Virus record (IMG/VR): IMGVR_UViG_3300046028_000466
Span: 1 to 23,936 of that record
DNA length: 23,936 bases
DNA from: a virus
Strand: one strand, 5' to 3'
A program made the translations under genes and the position numbers. Below, one piece after another: positions 1 through 8,731 of this stretch (the first letter of the stretch is position 1; each line of letters starts with the position of its first letter). Below the pieces are notes generated by a model. That model was not told where the DNA came from, did not search any database, and saw nothing but the letters and a program-made list of their open reading frames with translations.

Positions 1-1
1 C

Positions 2-349
2 CCAACCAAGCGCGACATTCGTTCTAAGTACATTACCGAAAACGATACCGTTATTGCGCTGATTACAACCAAAGCGTTTCGTAAAAAAGACAAGCAACAG
101 TTTTACGAATCGAACGCGGGGCTTTACGAAACTGACAAAGCCGCGTATGACAAAAAGTTAAAAGAAGCAAAGCGACTAAGCGGGGTTCTATCGGATGCCC
201 GTGCAATGGCGCAAGAATTTGGCACGGCTAGGAATGGCGCACAACCATTTTTACGCCCTGCTTTGGAATCCCAAGCCGACCAAACCGCCAAGCGGCTAGG
301 GGAAATTTTGGCAAGGCGTATCAGTAAATATAGGATAAAAAATAAATGA
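2..349 (+). CDS. HK97 gp10-like head-tail joining / tail completion protein (5' partial)
   Basis: The reading frame is open from base 2 to the TGA at 347-349, so the start lies outside the window and 115 residues are visible. The C-terminal part carries the hallmark of the HK97 gp10-like family: an EFGT stretch, then a short gap, then PFLRPALE, then a basic helix rich in Arg and Lys. Proteins of this family sit at the head-tail interface or act in tail completion of long-tailed phages. The stop overlaps the next gene by four bases (ATGA at 346-349), so the two are probably translationally coupled. In many siphophages a tail terminator and the major tail protein lie between this gene and the chaperone; here they are absent and may lie upstream. 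The family call is good; the exact role is inferred. Confidence 0.75.
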   Translation, partial: PTKRDIRSKYITENDTVIALITTKAFRKKDKQQFYESNAGLYETDKAAYDKKLKEAKRLSGVLSDARAMAQEFGTARNGAQPFLRPALESQADQTAKRLGEILARRISKYRIKNK

Positions 350-828
350 CAAAACTAGGTTCTGCATTTGGTGAAAAGTACCAAGCAAAAAGAAAAGACC
401 TTTTGACCCGTTCGTTTGTGTTGAACGGTCACACATTCAAAGTTCGCATCCCTTTGGTTGCCGAATCTGATGCTATCTACAAAAGGGTTTCCGACCCTGA
501 TGAACAAATTGTAGAAAAGGTTTACCAAGAAATTACCGCACCATTGCGACAGTTTGAGAATAATCAAACTGAAGATTTCCAATTTACGGATGATGATATT
601 TTGGTTGAAGGGCGTTCCATGCGCGAAGCCGCCAAGAACAAAGCCATTACCGAAGCGCGTATTACTGAATTTTTTAAACTGCTAATTCCTGAAATGGAAG
701 GCGTAAGTTTGGAAGATTTGACTTATGCCGACATTGAAGAAGAATTCCCAATTTCCGTACAAATGATGATTGTGGAAAAGATTGGCGAAGTGATTAGCCC
801 AACCTATAGGGAAGCGCGGGGAAACTAA
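346..828 (+). CDS. Tail assembly chaperone, short form (lambda gpG-like)
   Basis: A 160-residue, largely charged and helical protein placed one frameshift product upstream of the tape measure gene, the conserved position of the tail assembly chaperone in long-tailed phages. Such proteins coat the tape measure during tail assembly and are absent from the virion. The last two sense codons are GGA AAC, preceded by G, giving GGGAAAC directly before the TAA. This is a canonical -1 slippery heptamer, and it allows a fraction of ribosomes to read on into the next frame. Length (160) and fusion length (about 281) are close to lambda gpG (140) and gpGT (279). The ATG overlaps the previous stop. The role rests on position, length and the slip site rather than on a recognised sequence motif. 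Confidence 0.8.
   Translation: MTKLGSAFGEKYQAKRKDLLTRSFVLNGHTFKVRIPLVAESDAIYKRVSDPDEQIVEKVYQEITAPLRQFENNQTEDFQFTDDDILVEGRSMREAAKNKAITEARITEFFKLLIPEMEGVSLEDLTYADIEEEFPISVQMMIVEKIGEVISPTYREARGN
819..825 (+). promoter_or_regulatory. Programmed -1 ribosomal frameshift site GGGAAAC
   Basis: The heptamer G GGA AAC is in the correct phase with the upstream gene (X XXY YYZ) and is followed at once by the zero-frame stop TAA at 826-828. After a -1 slip the reading continues CTA ATA GGC TCG TTG without a stop until 1188-1190. Weak inverted repeats lie just downstream (GGCT 831-834 with AGCC 843-846; TAGGC 829-833 with GCCTA 850-854) and could help pausing. Lambda uses the closely related GGGAAAG at its G/T junction. 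Confidence 0.85.
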
Positions 829-1190
829 TAGGCTCGTTGAAAAGCCAATGCCTAGCCGCAATGATTTTCAACGGGCATACCCTAGAAACAATTGAACAAT
901 TAGACGATGTAACCTTGGCAAACATTCAAACAATGTATGCTGACGGGTTGATTGGAAACTTTGGAATTCTTACGCAATTAGCCACCTTAACCAATGGGGT
1001 GTTTAACTATATGCGCCCGCCCAATACGCCCACATATAAACTAGCCAACATTTTGGGTAGTGCGTATGATTACATATACCCGCCTTTGTCGCCCGAATTG
1101 CAAAAGGCGGTGGTAAACGATAGTCTATTGGCGTTCATGTCAATGGCGCACGGATTCGACAAAACATTGTTTGGGGTTAAAGATGGCTAA
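825..1190 (+). CDS. Tail assembly chaperone frameshift extension (gpGT 'T' domain)
   Basis: This frame is best read as the C-terminal part of a fusion made by -1 frameshifting at 819-825. It adds 121 residues to the 160-residue short form. An independent start is possible at TTG 837 or ATG 861, but neither has a convincing ribosome binding site. In lambda-like phages the T domain binds the tape measure protein and recruits the major tail protein. The peptide has a mixed hydrophobic/charged composition with no recognised motif, which is usual for this fast-evolving domain. Its stop (TAA 1188-1190) lies inside the start of the tape measure gene at 1183. Confidence 0.8.
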   Translation, partial: LIGSLKSQCLAAMIFNGHTLETIEQLDDVTLANIQTMYADGLIGNFGILTQLATLTNGVFNYMRPPNTPTYKLANILGSAYDYIYPPLSPELQKAVVNDSLLAFMSMAHGFDKTLFGVKDG

Positions 1191-3189
1191 TATGATTGCC
1201 CGCCTAGGCGTAGCCCTAGGGATAGATACCGCGGAATTCAATAAAGGTATTGAAGCCGCGGGGAAGAAATTAGAAAAGTTTAGCGAATCCGCAGAAAAGT
1301 TTGGCAAGATTGGCGCGACTGCATTGGTTGCCGCTAGTGCCGCGGCGCTTCAATATGCCGATGAACTAGCCGATGTAGCCGAAGCAAACGAAGTAGCCAT
1401 AGGCACGGTTTTACAGTTATCTAACGCCCTTGCTAATTCAGGCGGCAAAGCGGATAACGCGGGCAAGATGCTATCGGCATTTGCCAAGTTTATTGACGAT
1501 GCCGCGGGCGGTTCTGCCGAAGCGCAAAAAACTGCCGCTAAATTGGGCATTAGTTTTCAAGATTTGGGCAAACTTTCCCAAGAAGAATTGCTAAACAAAG
1601 TTGTTGCAAATTTAGCAAAAATTGAAGACCCGATTACCCGTAACGCCAAGGCGATGGAGGTTTTCTCTAAAGCCGCTAAAGGTGTTGACATGGTTGGCTT
1701 TGCTGACCAAATGTCAAAAGCAAACCCGCTTATTGATGAACAACAAAAAGCGATTAAAGCCGCCGCAGAAACTTACGATTTGTTAGCGCAAACATCGCGT
1801 GATGTAATGGTGGTGTTGGCTACAGAACTTGGGCCAATTCTGAAATTGACCGTTGATTACATGAAAACATTAAGTGATAGCGGTGTATCACTTAGCGCAA
1901 TTTTCAAAACAGTATTTCAAACGGTTGCGGTTTTAGGTTCTGAAGTTTTTTATTTCTTCAAAGCAATTTTTGATGAAATTGGGCATACCTACAACAACGC
2001 AGTTATCTTAGTAACTAAAGGCGTTGATGCCGCAATTGAAGCAAACAAAAAATACAACAATTCTGTTTTAGCGCAAAGAATACAACTTGATTTGTACCAA
2101 GCCGATGTTATGGGAGTTCCCAAATACGGCAATTCTATTGATGCGTTAGCGGCAAAAGGGGGTTCAAAATCTGCCGCCGCAAGTGGTGGAAGAAATGTTA
2201 TTAAACCCCGCGATAAAGATGCTGAAGCCGCCGAACGCGCAAGAATTAAAGCAATCAATGATTTAAACCGCGAACAACAAAAGTACGCTAAAACACTTTT
2301 TGAAATTGAAGGTCAACAAGTAGCCGCATATACAAGGGAAGCAAATCGCATTGAAAATGAAGAACGCAATTTGCAAATTAAAAATGAATTGCTATTCATT
2401 GACCAAAAAACAATGGGGATGCGTTCGGAAGATGCGCAACTAACAAGGGATTTGTATTTGTCAGAACAAAAACGGTTAGATGCTATTCAAGAAATTAACC
2501 GCAACAATATGTTAGACGCGGATGCTAAAGAACAATTAGTACAGAGAGAAAACGCGTTAGCCGATGCAACCGAACGCTATCTACGCGCACAAAACCAAGC
2601 GGTTAAAGCGCAACGCGAAGGAACTGGCGAACAAGGTTTCTTTAAAGAAGGCGCTAAATTTTTCCGCGACTTGCCAACCGAATTAGAAAACGGTGCAAAG
2701 GCTTTTCAATCCGTAATGGGAAACATGGAAAGCGCGTTAGATAACTTTGTACGCACGGGCAAATTGTCGTTTAAATCTTTGGCGCGTAGCATCATTCAAG
2801 ATTTGATTGCCATTCAATTACGCGCATCAGCAACGGGTTTGTTTAAATCGTTGTTTGGAATGTATGCAAGCGGTGGCTTTGGTACTGGCAACGCATACGG
2901 CAATCAAGACCTTGGCGGGTTCTTAGCCGATGGTGGTTCTGCTAATGCCAATACGCCTTATGTTGTTGGTGAACGCGGGCCTGAACTGTTTGTTCCCCGT
3001 TCATCGGGTACAGTAATTCCTAACCATGCTTTAGCGGGCGCGGGAGGCACTACGATGGTCACAAACAACTACATTAACGCCATTGATACTAAATCGTTTG
3101 AAGAACGCCTATACGGTAGTTCTAATGCAATTTGGGCGGCAAATCAGTACGCTAACAAATCGTTGGCGGTGAATAGGGGTCGGGCATGA
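1183..3189 (+). CDS. Tail tape measure protein
   Basis: A 668-residue protein that sets tail length and is threaded inside the tail tube. The N-terminus (residues 1-20, ARLGVALGIDTAEFNKG) is typical of lambda-type tape measures. An Ala/Lys-rich helical region follows, then hydrophobic stretches near residues 220-285, a long coiled-coil region around 340-490, and the classic C-terminal motif of this family, VVGERGPELFVPRSSG, near residue 600. ATG 1183 is chosen over TTG 1171 and ATG 1192 because it gives the conserved MAN-x-IARLG start. By the usual rule of about 0.15 nm per residue the tail should be near 100 nm, shorter than lambda. It overlaps the chaperone extension by 8 bases and the next gene by 4. 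Confidence 0.93.
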   Translation: MANMIARLGVALGIDTAEFNKGIEAAGKKLEKFSESAEKFGKIGATALVAASAAALQYADELADVAEANEVAIGTVLQLSNALANSGGKADNAGKMLSAFAKFIDDAAGGSAEAQKTAAKLGISFQDLGKLSQEELLNKVVANLAKIEDPITRNAKAMEVFSKAAKGVDMVGFADQMSKANPLIDEQQKAIKAAAETYDLLAQTSRDVMVVLATELGPILKLTVDYMKTLSDSGVSLSAIFKTVFQTVAVLGSEVFYFFKAIFDEIGHTYNNAVILVTKGVDAAIEANKKYNNSVLAQRIQLDLYQADVMGVPKYGNSIDALAAKGGSKSAAASGGRNVIKPRDKDAEAAERARIKAINDLNREQQKYAKTLFEIEGQQVAAYTREANRIENEERNLQIKNELLFIDQKTMGMRSEDAQLTRDLYLSEQKRLDAIQEINRNNMLDADAKEQLVQRENALADATERYLRAQNQAVKAQREGTGEQGFFKEGAKFFRDLPTELENGAKAFQSVMGNMESALDNFVRTGKLSFKSLARSIIQDLIAIQLRASATGLFKSLFGMYASGGFGTGNAYGNQDLGGFLADGGSANANTPYVVGERGPELFVPRSSGTVIPNHALAGAGGTTMVTNNYINAIDTKSFEERLYGSSNAIWAANQYANKSLAVNRGRA

Positions 3190-3782
3190 GTTTCCAAACC
3201 ATCTTTAACATTCAGCAATCCATGACGGTAAACAATCGCCGTATGGTTGGGCAACAAGTTGCGCGTTCGGGCTATATCACCGTTGCGCAATACTTAACCG
3301 CCGTGCCTTGGGTGTTTACCATTCAACCCCATGCGTACCTTTACTATCCGCAAGTTCGGGATGTAATCCAAACAATTGATAACCTTGATAGGCAATTGCC
3401 CGAAACAATTACTTTCAACACATCGAACCTTTCTTGGTTTACAGAAATGCGCGGCACGGCTACATCGGCTACGCTAAATGGTACGCCTACGCCAAACACA
3501 CAAACACTTGCGCTAACTTCTAACGGTACATTCAAGGCGGGTGACTTTATTATGATTGGCGGCTACACCTACAAAGTGACTGCCGATAGCGCGGGTTCAT
3601 CAGTAAGCATTAACCGACCTTTGATTGGTACGCCATCATCAGGCGCAACGGTTTCTATCGGCAATGCTTGCACATTTACAGTAGTTGCGGAATCATGCCC
3701 AACATATACACTTAACCCTATGACCGATGGCGCTTTTGTGCAATGGGATTCGCCGTTTGTTTTTAGAGAATACATCGTATGA
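3186..3782 (+). CDS. Minor tail protein, distal tail (lambda gpM-like position)
   Basis: A 198-residue protein immediately after the tape measure, where lambda-like phages encode distal tail or tail-tip proteins. It starts with an ATGA overlap on the tape measure stop. The N-terminal half has aromatic-rich segments (residues 35-60), while the C-terminal half is Thr/Ser/Gly-rich and looks beta-sandwich-like, with TGTPT and similar turns. It ends in a hydrophobic, aromatic tail (WDSPFVFREYIV). I do not recognise a named family; the role is inferred from position and composition. It is followed by another 4-base overlap, so this gene, the next and the acetyltransferase are probably translated in a coupled series. 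Confidence 0.6.
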   Translation: MSFQTIFNIQQSMTVNNRRMVGQQVARSGYITVAQYLTAVPWVFTIQPHAYLYYPQVRDVIQTIDNLDRQLPETITFNTSNLSWFTEMRGTATSATLNGTPTPNTQTLALTSNGTFKAGDFIMIGGYTYKVTADSAGSSVSINRPLIGTPSSGATVSIGNACTFTVVAESCPTYTLNPMTDGAFVQWDSPFVFREYIV

Positions 3783-4426
3783 CAACAATTAACGCGGTAA
3801 CTGGTTATCAAATTAACCATGCGGAATTTGTAAAACTAACCGTTGGTAATGCGGGAACGGTTTACACATTCTGCAACGCCGCCGCACCTATCACGGTTGG
3901 CGGAATCACCTTTTCAAACCTTGGCGCATTGTTATCCGTTGGCGATGTTCAACGCGACATTAAGGCTACATCGGATGACATGACAATCCAATTGACGGGC
4001 ATCAATCCAAGTAATGTTGCATTGATTCTTAGTAGCGACATTAAAGGTTCGTTGGTGGAAGTATGGCGCGGGTTTTTTGATTCAAACAATCAAATCATTA
4101 CTACGCCTACAACGCAATTCTTTAAACGCTACCAAGGCATTATTAACAGCGTTTCAATTACTGAAGATTTCAATACTGATGCGCGTACACGGATTGCAAC
4201 TTGTTCTATTTCTTGTTCATCGATGCGCCGCATTTTGGAAAACAGATTGTCGGGCGTAAAAACTAATCAAAACAATTGGCAATTTATTTATGCGGGCGAT
4301 ACATCAATGAACCGCGTAAGTGAAATTTCTAATACGTTTTTTGACTTTGGTTCGCCACCAAAAACACAAACACAAGCAAGCGAAACTACAGTAACAGATA
4401 ATTCAGCAGGTGACGCATCCCCATGA
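3779..4426 (+). CDS. Minor tail protein (DUF2163-like hub / gpL-like position)
   Basis: A 215-residue protein whose N-terminus (residues 5-80: HAEFVKLTVG, then GGITFSNLGALLSVGD) resembles DUF2163-type tail-hub proteins of gene transfer agents and siphophages, in which a YxF(C/T)N... turn is followed by a GI-x-F-x-N-x-G beta strand. The middle (GSLVEVWRGFFD, then YQGIINSVSITED) fits the usual strand pattern of hub domains. Three Cys residues cluster near 170-180 (ATCSISCSSM), but I see no CxxC pairs typical of the Fe-S version found in lambda gpL. The C-terminus is Thr/Ser-rich and ends abruptly where it meets the acetyltransferase start (ATGA). Tail-tip hub is the best guess. Confidence 0.6.
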   Translation: MTTINAVTGYQINHAEFVKLTVGNAGTVYTFCNAAAPITVGGITFSNLGALLSVGDVQRDIKATSDDMTIQLTGINPSNVALILSSDIKGSLVEVWRGFFDSNNQIITTPTTQFFKRYQGIINSVSITEDFNTDARTRIATCSISCSSMRRILENRLSGVKTNQNNWQFIYAGDTSMNRVSEISNTFFDFGSPPKTQTQASETTVTDNSAGDASP

Positions 4427-4869
4427 TAAGACAAGCGACAAGATACGACATCCCTAGACTGTTAGAAATCGTGGAGGCTTACGCCTATGAAAACCCAATT
4501 AAAAAACTTGGTCAATCGCATAATCACTTTCCCCGCTATGTTGAAGAACTATTGTTTAGCATCATTCAAGGGCGTGGGTTCATTTTTGTGGATTCGCATT
4601 TGCGCGGTGCGATTGTCGCTTACAAAACTTCGAACATTTGGTCGCCAAAAGTAAAAGAGTTAAACGAACTATTGTGGTGGGTTGAACCTGAATATCGCAA
4701 TGGTACGGTTGGCGGTAGGCTTTGGAAAGCATTTGATGAACGCGCAAATGCAATGCTAAACATGGGTGAAGTAGATATTATTTGTACATCAATTTCGGCT
4801 AATGGGCCATTGATTGATTACACGCGCCGCGGCTATAAGCCATTGGGCGCAACTTTTGTTAGGGAATAA
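4423..4869 (+). CDS. GNAT-family-like N-acetyltransferase in the tail module
   Basis: A 148-residue protein of the usual single-domain GNAT length. It opens MIRQATRYDIPRLLEI, the typical first strand and helix of GNATs, followed by a strand with GAIVAYKTS and the core WWVEPEYRNGTVGGRLWKAF near residues 85-104. The acetyl-CoA loop is slightly degenerate (RNGTVGG instead of R-G-x-G-x-G), a variant I associate with phage GNATs. The C-terminal YTRRGYKPLGATFVRE also fits (GF/GY-K-P turn). GNATs transfer an acetyl group from acetyl-CoA to an amine; the substrate here is unknown. Its place between the hub and the tip protein is striking, since it is unlikely to be structural. It could modify a virion or host protein. 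Confidence 0.75.
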   Translation: MIRQATRYDIPRLLEIVEAYAYENPIKKLGQSHNHFPRYVEELLFSIIQGRGFIFVDSHLRGAIVAYKTSNIWSPKVKELNELLWWVEPEYRNGTVGGRLWKAFDERANAMLNMGEVDIICTSISANGPLIDYTRRGYKPLGATFVRE

Positions 4870-4871
4870 AA

Positions 4872-7800
4872 ATGGTTGCAACTTTAATTGCGGGCTTAGA
4901 AGTAATTGGCTTTTCAACAGCAATGGCAACATTTGCCGTTAACTTTGCTGTTTCCTATGTTGTTACCCGTGCGTTTGCTGACAACCCCGAACAACAACAA
5001 GACATGGGCGTAAGGCAACAAGTACCGCCAAGCGCAGTTAACGCAATTCCTATTGTGTACGGCAACGCGTACATGGGCGGCACATTTGTTGATGCGGTTC
5101 TGACAACCGACCAAAAGACAATGTACTATGTGTTGGCTATTTCAAGTATTAGCCCTAATGGTCAATTTACTTTTGATACCGCCGATATGTACTACGGCGA
5201 TAGAAAAGTAACTTTTGATGGTACAGATTTAACCAAAGTTGTTAGCCTAACTGATGAAGCGGGCAATGTAGATACAAAGATTAGCGGCAACCTTTACATC
5301 AATCTTTATACATCTACAGCGGGCGGCACAATCACATCCGCAAACGGCGCATCAGCACCTAGCACCGTAATGGGTGGTTCTGACATTGCAAGCGCACAAC
5401 GATGGACAGGCACACGCCAAATGAATGGTTTGGGCTTTGCTATTGTCAAACTTGTTTACAACCGCGATGCAGATACAACCCAACTGCAACCAATTACATT
5501 TAAAGTAGCCCATACACTTAACGGAACGGGTGTAGCCAAAGCGGGTGATGTTTGGTATGACTACATCACCAATTCAGTTTATGGCGGCGCAGTAGATGCG
5601 GCGTTTGTTAACAGTTCAAGTGCAACAGCGTTAAACACTTACGGCGACCAAAACATAACATTTACAAACAGTAGCGGCGTACCATCTACGCAACCTCGTT
5701 ACCGTATTAACGGCGTATTGGATGCAGGGCAATCGGTTCTTTCTAACATTGACCGCATCATGTCATCGTGCGATTCATGGATGACGTACAACGCGGCATT
5801 GGGTCAATGGTCGGTGGTTATTAACAAAGCCGAAACAACAGCCTATGCGTTTGATGATGACAACATCATTGGCGAAATTCGCGTTAGCGCAACTGACATT
5901 ACAAGTTCAATTAACCAAGTTGAAGCGCGTTTCCCATTCAAAGAAAACCGCGACCAAGCCGCATTTGTAAACATTGAAACACCTAGCGGTTTACTGTATC
6001 CCAACGAACCCGTTAACAAGTATTCTATTACTTACGACATGGTTAACGATTCCGTGCAAGCGCATTACCTTGCTAATCGTTTGTTGGAACAAGCACGCGA
6101 AGATTTGATTGTAGGTTTCAGCACAACTTACTACGGCATCCAAGTTGATGCGGGCGATGTTGTTAGCGTCACCAATGCCGACTACGGATGGAACGCAAAA
6201 CTTTTCCGCGTGATGAAGGTTAACGAAGCGTCATTGCCTGATGGAAATTTAGGTGCGCGTTTAGAACTTAGCGAATACAACGCACAAGTTTATGATGACC
6301 AAGACATAACGCAATTTACGCCCGTGCCAAATAGTAATTTGGCATCGCCCGTTTACTTTTCAGCATTAACAGCGCCTACGGTTACAGCATCACGCCCATC
6401 GGATGCCGTGCCTAGTTTTGATGTGCAAGTATCAATACCCGCAACGGGTCGCGTAACTTTTGGCACTTTGTTTTATACATCTACGCCCGCTGATTCAACA
6501 AGTTGGAAAGTTCTTAACACCGCAACATCGCCTAACAATGTACCCGTAGCAAATGGCACTACTTACACATTTGCCAATCAAGTATTGCCCGCGGGAACTT
6601 TCTACTTTACCTACACGGTTGGAAACGAAATTGCATCATCGCAAAAAAGTTCTAACAGTTCTGCATTTGTTTGGTCGCCAACAGGAACGGCGGGAACAGC
6701 GGGCATTAGTTTTATAACTGCTTATAAGGTTCAAAGCCAATCAAGCGCCACACCCACATTTACAACGCCCACAAGCGGCGCTACAGCCCCTACAGGTTGG
6801 ACATTAACAGCGCCTACCGTTTCGGTTGGTCAAGTAATGTGGTACATCCAAGGTCAATACAACAGCAACGCGGTTACTGTAAATAGCGTTCCCGCAAATA
6901 GCACGGCATGGACAGGGCCAGTAGCGGCAAGCATTTTTCAAGACATTCGTTCTGACAACTGGAACGGTTCAACACCGCCTACATACGGAACACCCGCAAC
7001 ATACGGAACGCAAGGCTATTACATTCAGCAATCTACAGGCGATGTATTTTTTAACAACGGTATTTTTAGGGGCAACTTAATTGGCGCTAGTAACATTGAA
7101 ATTACTGGTTCTGCCAAGTTTAATGGTGCGGTTACAACTATTGCGGGAACTGCCGCGGTTACAGCCAATGTAACTTTTGCCCAAAAATACGGCATCATTG
7201 CATTTGCTGATAACGCACCTTACAACCCCGTTATTGAAGCCGCGGGCGTTTATGGTTATGGCGATAACAATGCGTTTGGTGTACGCGGTGTATCTTTTGG
7301 TTCGGGTGGTACAGGCGTGTTTGGTAGCGGGCCATTCGCGGGCATCGAAGGCAACGCAAGCGGAACAAGTGGCGTAGGCGTTAAAGGTTACGGTAACGGT
7401 TCTGCGGGCGTTGGTGTATTTGGTTTATCCAATGGTTCGGGTGCGGGTGTTTATGGCATTTCCGCGAGTGGCCCTGCCGTTTGGTGTAACGGCCCTTTTA
7501 AATGGGATGCCTATACATTTGCAGTACCTACAGGCTCAGTAACCGATGTGTTGCGCGGTAACGGAACTTGGGGCGCGGTATCTATTACAAGTTCAACCGT
7601 TACAACGGCTTTGGGCTATACGCCGTTATCAACAACGGGTCAAGCCTACGATACCGCCCGAATGGATGGCTATACCGCTTCATCATGGGCGCGTATTTTC
7701 CCTTGCAACAGCGGAACAGCAAATGCCGCGGGTTCAGGAATTAACATTTTAGGTTCAAGCACTACAGGCATTGTTAACGCGTATGTAGGAACAACTGGTT

Positions 7801-8156
7801 CGGGTAACACCGTTACTTTAGATGTTCGTACAACAAGCCCATCGGATGTAAGACTAAAAGAAGAAATTACAGATTGTGATTTAGGCTTGGCATTTGTTAA
7901 ACAATTGCGCCCCGTTTCTTACAAACTTATTGCCGACCCTAAACACCAAAAAGGTTACGGCTTAATTGCTGATGAAGTAGAAGATATTATTCCGCTTGGG
8001 TCATCTTTGGTTTACGAAGAACCTGATTGGAAAGTTGGCGATGAAGTTGGTTTTAAAACAATTCACTATCCATCGTATGTAGCGGTTTTAATTAAAGCCG
8101 TACAAGAACTTTCAGCACAAGTTGAAGAATTGAAAAAACAGATTCCCAAGATTTAA
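4872..8156 (+). CDS. Tail tip / receptor-binding protein with C-terminal S74 chaperone
   Basis: A 1094-residue protein combining a tail-tip base with a fibre. Residues 1-40 are hydrophobic and followed by the ADNPEQQQD segment usual in such tip proteins. Around 345-480 there is a Phage-tail_3-like domain (VDAGDVVSVTNADYGW, then ARLELSEYNAQVYDD). Residues 490-760 look like Ig/fibronectin-type and beta-rich modules including the conserved SIFQDIRSDNWNGS stretch. About 787-873 is a Gly-rich GxxGVxG repeat block. The end is a peptidase S74 intramolecular chaperone: PSDVRLKEE places the cleavage Ser at residue 991 and the partner Lys at 996, so about 104 residues should be released after trimer folding. 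A short coiled coil (VQELSAQVEELKKQI) ends it. Confidence 0.85.
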   Translation: MVATLIAGLEVIGFSTAMATFAVNFAVSYVVTRAFADNPEQQQDMGVRQQVPPSAVNAIPIVYGNAYMGGTFVDAVLTTDQKTMYYVLAISSISPNGQFTFDTADMYYGDRKVTFDGTDLTKVVSLTDEAGNVDTKISGNLYINLYTSTAGGTITSANGASAPSTVMGGSDIASAQRWTGTRQMNGLGFAIVKLVYNRDADTTQLQPITFKVAHTLNGTGVAKAGDVWYDYITNSVYGGAVDAAFVNSSSATALNTYGDQNITFTNSSGVPSTQPRYRINGVLDAGQSVLSNIDRIMSSCDSWMTYNAALGQWSVVINKAETTAYAFDDDNIIGEIRVSATDITSSINQVEARFPFKENRDQAAFVNIETPSGLLYPNEPVNKYSITYDMVNDSVQAHYLANRLLEQAREDLIVGFSTTYYGIQVDAGDVVSVTNADYGWNAKLFRVMKVNEASLPDGNLGARLELSEYNAQVYDDQDITQFTPVPNSNLASPVYFSALTAPTVTASRPSDAVPSFDVQVSIPATGRVTFGTLFYTSTPADSTSWKVLNTATSPNNVPVANGTTYTFANQVLPAGTFYFTYTVGNEIASSQKSSNSSAFVWSPTGTAGTAGISFITAYKVQSQSSATPTFTTPTSGATAPTGWTLTAPTVSVGQVMWYIQGQYNSNAVTVNSVPANSTAWTGPVAASIFQDIRSDNWNGSTPPTYGTPATYGTQGYYIQQSTGDVFFNNGIFRGNLIGASNIEITGSAKFNGAVTTIAGTAAVTANVTFAQKYGIIAFADNAPYNPVIEAAGVYGYGDNNAFGVRGVSFGSGGTGVFGSGPFAGIEGNASGTSGVGVKGYGNGSAGVGVFGLSNGSGAGVYGISASGPAVWCNGPFKWDAYTFAVPTGSVTDVLRGNGTWGAVSITSSTVTTALGYTPLSTTGQAYDTARMDGYTASSWARIFPCNSGTANAAGSGINILGSSTTGIVNAYVGTTGSGNTVTLDVRTTSPSDVRLKEEITDCDLGLAFVKQLRPVSYKLIADPKHQKGYGLIADEVEDIIPLGSSLVYEEPDWKVGDEVGFKTIHYPSYVAVLIKAVQELSAQVEELKKQIPKI

Positions 8157-8239
8157 ATTGGGCATTAAAATATTGAAAAGATAAGACACCACCGCCCGCG
8201 GGTACGCGGATGTTCGACCTATGTATAGGGAACGCTAAC
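8157..8239 (+). promoter_or_regulatory. Leader before the fibre genes, with weak promoter and inverted repeat over the RBS
   Basis: This 83-base gap is the largest in the otherwise overlapping tail module. A weak promoter candidate is TTGGGC (8158-8163), 16 bases, GATAAG (8180-8185). A GC-rich palindrome CCCGCGGG lies at 8195-8202. The inverted repeat CCTAT-GT-ATAGG (8218-8229) covers part of the Shine-Dalgarno sequence AGGGAA (8227-8232) that serves the ATG at 8240. Masking of that site is possible but unproven; no U-run follows, so it is not a terminator. Confidence 0.3.
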
Positions 8240-8722
8240 ATGGCGCTATTTTCCAAAAATGTAATCACGCAAGTAAGCGGGTTTGATAACCCCTTGATTA
8301 CTGGTGAACTTGTTTATAACCAACGAACCTACTGGAATCTGCAAATGACTTCAGAAGGCGCACCCGTTGACTTGACAGGCACAACAATCACCGCGTCAAT
8401 TGTTCGCCGTACAGTTTCCAATTTGATTGATACGCGTAACGGTTTATCGTTTGATGTAGCCAACTACACGCCTACACCTACGCCAATCAGTTTGACAATT
8501 ACAAACCAAGTAGATGCCCAAGGTTCTTTTACTTTGGTTATTGATGATTCTGCTTGGAGTTTGATTACAACTGACCCCGAATTAGATATTGATGCCGTTG
8601 ACCCCGTTTGTTTTACAGGGCGCATCAAAATTAGTTTTCCCGCTAACACACCTACACCCGCACAAGATAACATTATCTTTTTAATGTTCTTGGTTCGTTC
8701 GGATGGTGTTGTTGTTGTTTAA
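8240..8722 (+). CDS. Baseplate/fibre-associated protein, BppU N-terminal-like (tentative)
   Basis: A 160-residue protein between the tip protein and the large fibre. I start at ATG 8240 because AGGGAA lies eight bases before it; the in-frame ATG at 8210 has no such site. Residues 10-60 (YNQRTYWNLQMTSEGAPVDL, then TITASIVRR) resemble the immunoglobulin-like N-terminal domain of BppU/tail-fibre-associated proteins, in which a stretch of linear combination terms (D/V-L-T-G-T) is followed by a strand with an Arg pair. The C-terminal half contains Pro/Thr repeats (TPTPTP) and a hydrophobic end (DNIIFLMFLVRSDGVVVV). It probably links fibre to tip. Family assignment is tentative. Confidence 0.5.
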   Translation: MALFSKNVITQVSGFDNPLITGELVYNQRTYWNLQMTSEGAPVDLTGTTITASIVRRTVSNLIDTRNGLSFDVANYTPTPTPISLTITNQVDAQGSFTLVIDDSAWSLITTDPELDIDAVDPVCFTGRIKISFPANTPTPAQDNIIFLMFLVRSDGVVVV

Positions 8723-8731
8723 GGGGAAATC

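Noticed and set aside
1171-1182. Upstream TTG start for the tape measure gene
   Set aside because: The four extra residues precede the conserved MAN-x-IARLG start, and ATG 1183 is the better match to the family.
8192-8206. CCGC...GCGG inverted repeat as a terminator after the tip gene
   Set aside because: No T-run follows on either strand, and the gene order suggests transcription continues into the fibre genes.
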